Positions 22,359 through 28,022 of a DNA stretch of 28,022 bases are shown here, piece by piece. The DNA lies in assembly GCA_043381765.1 (NCBI GenBank), contig JBHJMP010000985.1:1-28022 (forward strand), written 5' to 3'. This DNA is from Collodictyon triciliatum. Its lineage: Eukaryota > CRuMs. Made by a program: the position numbers and the translations under genes. The notes below the pieces were generated by a model. The model saw nothing but the letters and a program-made list of their open reading frames with translations, was not told the origin of the DNA and did no database searches. How positions within the stretch are numbered: position 1 is the first letter of the stretch; every line of letters starts with the position of its first letter.

Positions 22359-23733
22359 GATTCGACACATAAAGATTTAGTCGCCGGGATAGAAAATCTT
22401 GGATGTGAATTCACACGAAGAGCTGAGAGTTTGTGAAACTTGTTGGTTTACGAAAGAGTACTTGGTTGCTCCGGGATGCCCTTTTATTTTTACATTCGAT
22501 TTTGGTTTGCTTTGCATCTTTTTTTCTTTCTTTTCAACAGTTTATTGAGAGAAAACAAAGCCGAGGAAACCGCCTTCGCCATGCTTTGCATCTTTTTATT
22601 ATTGTTATTCCTTGTATGTAATGATAAAGTCTGTGATGGACTTGTCTTGGGCTTCGTCGCGTGGTGCACATTCTAAATGACTGGGTCTGTCTGTTTGCCC
22701 GAAAGAACGCAGAGTCGGCGGCATCGGCGCTTTGGAGTGGGCGCTCGCACGGAGAATCTTTTTGCAATAGACGCAGTTTGCAGAAAAGAGGCTTCTGTGA
22801 CTCTCGATAAATACCTGTTTCATTATTATTTTTATCTACAAAAGTCATCATCGCGATTATACCAGTATTTATAGTCAAATGTATAAATGGATGAAAAAAT
22901 ATATTACACATTTGTAGCCGAGCAGTAAAGGAGGAAAAGTGCAAGGTTATGTATTGTGAGATAAAAGAATATGTGTGGGTGTTTTGGTGGAGACACATTT
23001 CGAGATAAAACGATTCAGCTCTAGTTGTAGCATTAGCATCATGTATATGTGTTGGATTTATGGAAAGTTTACCAGGACGCAGTGAAAAATTCCTTTTGCA
23101 GCGTGCTTCGATACAGATGAAATATGTTGGATTGCGTTGTCATTCAAGCATGAGAAAAATGGCGAGTTTGTGGACTTTGCTTTTGACTGTGGCATCATGT
23201 AAGGAATGAAATAATGAAAAATCAGTATTGGTCCATTAGAACGATTCAAATATTCCTGGTGAGGCCTGCATAATAGTGAGACTATTTTATTTATTTTTTT
23301 GTTGTTGTTTTTGTTGTTGTTACCCTTATATATTTCCTTTCAATGAATAAGTTATAAGGATGTTGTGTTTATCTCCTACGAAAATTGTTGCCGTGGTATG
23401 GTTGAATCATTCAAAAATTATATAAACGTTTCCTGATTACCAAGGGAGTGAATCTTATGAAGTCAACACTGATAAATTCTGATGAAAGGTCGAAAGAAAT
23501 GGTGGCCTCTAGAATGAATGGAAGCGTGAACTAAAACAAACAATAATAATTAAGACGTAAAAGGCATCAGATGGGAAAATATAAATTCATGTAATCACAC
23601 TTAAAAAAAAAAAAGAGGAAGTGAATATCAGGGAATATAAGTGGTGTGACATCTGTTGTGGCACATATTATATATTTTAAAAAAAATAAGCACAAATTAA
23701 TCATTCAGGAGATAAGAGTTTCAAATCTATTTA
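22359..23733. other. Convergent intergenic region
   Basis: About 1.4 kb between the NBAS stop and the stop of the minus-strand coiled-coil gene. Most of it is AT-rich. A patch at about 22,540-22,810 is GC-richer. Overlapping open frames on both strands exist there (for example 155 codons on minus, 22998-22534), but they have biased, non-protein-like composition and no recognised motif. No tRNA-like box B or snRNA motif was seen. I assign no gene. Confidence 0.5.
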
Positions 23734-25335
23734 TCAATCGGTTGTGTGAACCTTGACGAGTGCGGATGTGGCTCTCCTTTTTGTGACCTCTGCAACCATG
23801 TCTTTTTTTGCATTTACCTCGTCGATATAGTCATCAAACTTGCTGATGAGTAAGAGTATTATTGAATAAGAAAAGCGTGACTCTTGCTTCCTTTCCCTCA
23901 CAACATAATGTAATCTACTATTCCATCAACTATACGAATCAGAGAGTGGCTTGAATACAAAGGGAGGGGATGGTGATTGTGTCGGCTAGCTCGGTTGTGT
24001 TATGTTTGATTATCATCGATATTTTTGAAATAAAAAATACCTTGACTTGCTTTCTGGGATTGACAAGGTAATAGTTTTCCCTTCTTTGCGGATGCACTGT
24101 CTTTTTGAAGCGTTGCGTAATTCATCAGCCGTTGAAAGATTTCTGAGAATGGATGTTTTTGGTAAGTGCCCAACATGCATAAGGCCAAGTATGAGAAAAA
24201 GAAACAGGTCGATTGATGACATTTTAATTCATCAGTCATTTTTTACATATCTACTTCATCAATCATTAATATGCATATTGTCTTTTGATTGATAAATTGT
24301 GTCATTCATATACCTTGCTAAGGTCCCCATCTTTCTTATATGGCTGAATTTCATTTCTTGTGTTTCATAATCATTCAGTTTACTGGATAGGTTGGGAATG
24401 CGACCTATTTGCGAACTAACGAGAGGATCAATGATAAAACAGAAATACGCAAAATATTGGACATGAAAAATTGGAATGGACATCGCAAAAGTCATAAAAG
24501 AGTAGGAAACCAAATAAATATTTCAAGAAAAAACAATAAATTGATTGATTGAGCTTAAAAGAAATAGAAGCTAAAATTAAAAAAATAAAATGGGAAATGA
24601 ATAGATTGTATTCATATATGTATTTAATTGTTTGCATACATAAAACTATCCACAAGGACCGATGGCCTGAGCTCGCCTATGATATGAACGAAGATATTGA
24701 GGGAAATTCATTACATACAAATTCCTTTGAATCAGGTATGGGTCATTTTATCTGAAAACGTTTACTCGAACGGAGCTCTGCATTTATTTCGGCCATTTCT
24801 TTGGATTTCTTTTCGATTTGCTTCATCGTTTCCTGAAAATTCTCTGTAGATATCAAACACAATAAAAAAAATAATTAAAAAAGCACTGGACATATGTTAA
24901 AGAAAAGGGGATACTATGATAAAAAAAAAACCTGTTTGTTCTGTAAAGACACTCAAAAGTAAGAATCAAAACAATAATTGTTCTTTTTTTTTTTTTTGTT
25001 TTTTTGTTTTGTTTTGTTTTTGTTTCGTTAGTTTTTTGTTAGTTTTTTTTTTAGTTTTTTTAGAAAAGTAGCTCACCTGGAGAGACATCTTTGAACAATT
25101 CTACTCCGACATGCGGTCCACCAGCGCTCTTAATAGACAAAAAAGATGGTACATAAAGAGAGAACACGACAGCGAACAAATGAAAGTGAATAAATGATTG
25201 AAGCCCGAGCACAGCAACAACAAGGCAAATAGAGACTCGTACGAAGTCTGAAGCCCGCCTGAGAAACTGAGCAGCAATGTCGGGCCTCAAAGGCTGCACC
25301 TGGCTTTGAGCCACTCGGCCGCCCTGAGGATTCAT
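23734..25335 (-). CDS. Unrecognised 174-residue coiled-coil protein (six exons)
   Basis: Exons on the minus strand: 25335-25243, 25128-25077, 24843-24766, 24404-24314, 24142-24041 and 23842-23734. All have GT-AG ends and matching phases, and together they make 525 bases (174 codons plus TGA). The start ATG follows an ACAG acceptor by one base, so a 5'UTR intron is likely. The N-terminus (MNPQGGRVAQSQVQPLRPD) is followed by a short helix, a Gly-rich turn (SAGGPHVGVELF) and a charged helix (MKQIEKKSKEMAEINAEL). A second helical stretch contains RKMGTLARNLSTADELRNAS, and the protein ends with FDDYIDEVNAKKDMVAEV and VKVHTTD. No membrane segment remains after splicing. Two alternatives exist. Retaining 25242-25129 adds a hydrophobic stretch, and not splicing at 24766 ends the protein after exon 3 at TGA 24745-24743, a shape loosely like DPM3. 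I do not recognise a family. Confidence 0.6.
24980..25066 (+). repeat. T-rich low-complexity tract in intron 2 of the coiled-coil gene
   Basis: Runs of T broken by single G or TTAG (TTTTTTGTTTTG-like units). It lies just inside the donor of the minus-strand intron 25076-24844, so the transcript reads it as A-rich. Confidence 0.8.
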
Positions 25336-25948
25336 CCTGTGGAGCACAAAAATAAAACAATAAGAAAAAACAAGAACGAAAAGAAAGTAAGAAGAAAAAC
25401 ACAAACAATAAGAAAATAAAAAAATAATCAAAAACAAAAAAAAATAAAAATAAAAACAGAGTAGTCGATTAACTACTTATTCAACTCAGATCTGCCAGTA
25501 AAACGCAAGAGAGGTCGGCCACTTTGTCCACACAAACAGTTTTATTGCAACGCTCTGCCGCCTTAATCCTGCGAACACAAACGCCGAGCAAACATCCAGA
25601 CAGAAGCCAACAGCAGGACGCGCATCAAAACATCAGAGACAGAGAGAGAGAGAGAGGGAGAGGAAGAGAAAACGCGCAAGAGAAAACTCGACAAAAAATA
25701 AAAGAAAAAGAAAAGAAGCCAAAAGAAGCAAGTAAGCAAGCAAGCGAGATAGCAGCAGCAGCAGCAGCAACAGAGTGAGTCATGCAAAAACAGAAGCGAC
25801 TGCCACAGATGGGCAGCGCAGAGACATTAGATTCCGCGGCATCAGCCCAGCACAAAGAGGAAGAGGAAGGGCGGGTGAAGAAAAAGAACAGAAAAAGTAG
25901 AAGAAAAAAAACAAACAAATCATATTGATATGAAAAGACTAGAGTAGA
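25336..25948. other. Intergenic region between two minus-strand genes
   Basis: Holds the 5' flank of the coiled-coil gene and the 3'UTR of the transporter gene. It contains A-rich stretches (25345-25460), an AG dinucleotide run near 25638-25656 and a CAG-type run at 25752-25772. A small inverted repeat, AGTAGT-CGATTA-ACTACT, lies at about 25461-25478. Frames open across it are low-complexity Arg/Glu/Lys or Cys/Phe/Leu and are not supported. Confidence 0.55.
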
Positions 25949-27251
25949 CTAGACAGCGCAGTCAGACTTGTGCTTCCTGGCCTTTTCGCCCGCCTCGCCC
26001 TTGACCCTGGAGTAGTAGAAGGCGCCGAAGATGGAGAGGGCGATGCCGAGGCCGTTGAGAGGGGAGATGAGGTTGCCGAAGTAGATGACAGACGCGACAA
26101 TCACAAAGACGCGCTTGAGCGTGCCGGCCACGGAGTAGGTGAGGGGTGCGACCCAGGACATGACGACGAAGGCAAGGATATTCTGCCCGTAGTACGCAAG
26201 CGCATTCACAAGCAGCAGCGACCACGCCTGGTGGAAACGCACGGGCTGCGCCATCAGCGCAAAGAAGAGGTCGGCCTCCCACACGGCCCACAGCGGCAGC
26301 ACGCACAGAAACGCGGCTATGCTCATGTTTGTCTGCAGCTGCATCGGGTGCAGCCGCCGCGTGCGGAAGATGTGCTTGGATGCAATCTGCTGGCTGCTGA
26401 GGATGAAGGTGGAGAGCAGCGCAGCCGCAAAGCCCTCCATGTCAAAGTCATGCTCCGTCAGACTTGCAAGCATCACGCCCACAATGATTGGAATCAGTGC
26501 TGTGTACACGCGTCGGCTGTATGATTCCCGCAGCCAAACTCGGGCGAGAATCACCGTGAAGATCGGCCCGGTGGACTGTGTTGAATGTGGGTGAGGAGAC
26601 TTGTTTTTGTTGTTGTGATTTATGTGATTGATGTGATTGGTGTGATTGGTGTGATTGATGTGATTGGTGTGATTGATGTGATTAATGTGATTGGTGTGAT
26701 TGGTGTGATTGGTGTGATTGGTGTGATTGATGTGATTGATGTGACTGTGCTATGATTGAAACCTTGACAGTGTGCGTAAAGGACACGGGCACGCGCTCCA
26801 AGCTGACTTGGCTGAGGATGTTGGAAAAGGCATAGCCCAGCCCCAGGGGCAGGAACGTCAGAATCCAGTCGGACAGAGAGACAAACGAGATGGGGGCTGA
26901 GCCTTGGCCTTGGCCTTGGCTTGAGCTTTGGCTGTGGCTGTGGCTGTGGCCTCTCAAGTGCTGCGTGCATTTCAGCATGGTCAGGCCGATCAGCGCGCTG
27001 CCCCCAAACTGGCTGATCGGCAGCGTGATGGGCAGATCAATGACCTGCAGGAAGGACTTGTTGATGATGTTCGTGGTCATGGAGCTTCCATACCAGATGA
27101 AGATGCACAAAAGCACAACGCCAAAGTTTGGATTGGGATCGTCTGGTTGGCTGTTGAGAGAAGAAGCGCCGCTGTGTTGTGTGGGATCGGACGGCTGACG
27201 AGTGGTCAACGTGCTTGTGTGCGTGTTTGCCTGAGCCTTTGGCGTTTGCAT
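25949..27251 (-). CDS. Triose-phosphate/nucleotide-sugar transporter family protein (SLC35E-like)
   Basis: Exon 1 is 27251-26763 and exon 2 is 26575-25949, with a 187-base intron. Both join in phase 0 and give 371 residues. After a 42-residue polar N-terminus, about eight to ten membrane segments follow, starting with FGVVLLCIFIWYGSS and NIINKSFLQ. The family signature spans the splice site: SFTHTVK, then STGPIFTVILARVWLRESYS and LIPIIVGVMLASLTE. It is followed by ILSSQQIASKHIF and the C-terminal ALTYSVAG-like segment (APLTYSVAGTLKRVFVIVAS). Members are antiporters of sugar phosphates, PEP or nucleotide sugars in plastid or Golgi/ER membranes; the substrate here cannot be read from the sequence. 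A His/Ser/Gln/Gly-rich loop sits between TM2 and TM3. A GTGGGT donor near 27362 and a CTCACAG acceptor near 27278 (both on minus) suggest an additional 5' intron, so an upstream start is possible. Confidence 0.93.
26615..26740 (-). repeat. Nine-base tandem array, 14 units, in the transporter intron
   Basis: Fourteen units of GTGATTGGT / GTGATTGAT (plus strand) fill most of the intron 26762-26576. Read on the transcribed strand they are ATCACACCA/ATCACATCA-like and would encode Ser-His-Gln or Ile-Thr-Pro if retained. Unit length and the CAATCA core match the coding array at 3775-3927. Confidence 0.93.
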
Positions 27252-27298
27252 TTGGTGGCTGGGCGCGGATCCCTGTGAGAAGGCAGACTGGTACGGTC

Positions 27299-27337
27299 AC
27301 ACAAACACAAACACAAACACAAACACAAACACAAACA
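27299..27337 (+). repeat. (ACAAAC)n hexamer array
   Basis: About six and a half perfect copies of CAAACA lie upstream of the transporter start, inside the proposed 5'UTR intron. On the transcribed strand it reads GTTTGT, giving runs of Cys/Leu or Val/Cys in open frames. Confidence 0.92.
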
Positions 27338-27935
27338 CGAAGAACAAAGCACAATACCCACCTCGACATAAAAGACAATCAGTACGAGAGAATATAGAAT
27401 GATAACAACGACTAAAGAAAAAGGAGGAGAGTTATGGCGCACAATGTCTGAGGAGCTGCCTACTCGGCAAAGAGCAGAGCAACCACCGCCGGCGAGTTCA
27501 GAGGATATCCCCACACACAAGGAAGCAAGCAAGCAGGCAGCCAGATCAAAGAAAACTTGCGGTCTACCGCGTTGCGTTTGGAGATGAATCAGCATCCCAA
27601 CCTTTGCATAATACACCCGCTTCTGCTTCCATCACGCTCCGCGCCGCGTGTTTCCGATGTTTTCAAACACCGATTCTGCAGGGCTCCAGCGATGCAGAGA
27701 CTCCACAGCAACACAACTGTGCCGCTGCTTCGGTGCCTGCAGAAACATCCGCGTTTTCGTCCGCTCCAACTGCATACTCCAGCATTTGCCGTTCGCCGTT
27801 TCTCCCCAACCTTTGCGACACAAACGCGGCTCTTTTCCTCACAGCCAAACAGCAGCGCAGACAGAAACAGTCCGGTTGACCCACCGCCTCCACCATCCTG
27901 GGTTGATCGCTTCGCTCCAGCCTCAGTACAAGTAC

Positions 27936-27991
27936 AAAAAAAAAAAAAAAAAAAAAGAGAAAAGAAAAAAAAAATTTTTAGAAGAAGCTTC

Positions 27992-28022
<31 letters not shown>
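27936..28022. repeat. Poly-A run and poly-T run at the window end
   Basis: About 22 A, a short A/G-rich spacer with a TTTTTAGAAG segment, then at least 31 T running to the last base. Ending inside a homopolymer is typical of a contig terminus where assembly stopped. Confidence 0.9.

Larger units (their letters stand above)
27252..28022. other. 5' region of the transporter gene to window end
   Basis: Contains the (ACAAAC)n array, a likely 5'UTR intron and exon of the transporter (donor near 27362 on minus), and a GC-rich block 27,400-27,900. That block has short open frames on both strands, but none has a recognised domain or better codon pattern than its opposite frame. It ends in homopolymers. 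The transporter promoter presumably lies here. Confidence 0.5.

Noticed and set aside
22534-22998. 155-codon minus-strand open frame
   Set aside because: The composition changes along the frame, there is no recognisable domain or splice support, and it spans a boundary between AT-rich and GC-rich DNA.
24655-24735. Plus-strand exon candidate (WPELAYDMNEDIEGNSLH) with a GTATGG donor, and a minus-strand alternative containing NFPQYLRSYHRRAQ
   Set aside because: Neither joins in phase with neighbours as well as skipping it does. The minus-strand gene reads through cleanly from 24766 to 24404 without it.
25625-25918. Cys/Phe/Leu-rich open frames on the minus strand
   Set aside because: They derive from AG and CAG microsatellites and A-rich DNA in the 3' region of the transporter gene.
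25970-26524. 184-codon plus-strand open frame
   Set aside because: It is the antisense shadow of exon 2 of the transporter, whose minus-strand product is a clear family match.

Overview
This is nuclear DNA from a eukaryote. Genes are split by GT-AG introns, many carrying simple-sequence arrays, and the conserved proteins are typically eukaryotic: a ubiquitin-eL40 fusion, an NBAS/Sec39-type ER tethering protein and a triose-phosphate-transporter-family carrier. Very high intron density, low-complexity proteins, short AT-rich introns and abundant arrays suggest a protist. A rhizarian such as a foraminiferan is my guess, but the sequence does not prove it. I see no bacterial, viral, CRISPR or transposase signal.

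Layout. 1-197: possible last two exons of a truncated plus-strand gene. 698-2743: single-exon type II membrane protein resembling family 61 glycosyltransferases. 2804-3407: assembly gap. 3569-5557: three-exon plus-strand gene for a His/Asn-repeat, coiled-coil protein. 5858-6348 (minus): complete two-exon ubiquitin-eL40 fusion. 6349-7593: divergent intergenic region with a GC-richer island. 7594-22358: one very large gene of about 59 exons, rebuilt here exon by exon, encoding an NBAS homologue of about 2,320 residues (N-terminal beta-propeller, then Sec39 domain). 22359-23733: convergent intergenic region. 23734-25335 (minus): six-exon gene for a 174-residue coiled-coil protein I do not recognise. 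25949-27251 (minus): two-exon, 371-residue drug/metabolite transporter of the triose-phosphate/nucleotide-sugar translocator family. 27252-28022: upstream region ending in poly-A and poly-T runs at a probable contig end.

The genes do not form an operon or a pathway. Three have secretory-pathway roles (putative Golgi/ER glycosyltransferase, NBAS tethering factor, possible sugar-phosphate or nucleotide-sugar carrier), which is probably coincidence. The unusual content is the array-rich, AT-rich NBAS locus between GC-richer genes, a probable one-base frameshift in an NBAS exon, an intronic telomere-like hexamer array, and two related nine-base arrays 23 kb apart, one coding and one intronic.

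Exon boundaries come from reading-frame continuity, GT/AG sites and remembered similarity to animal NBAS. No alignment was run.
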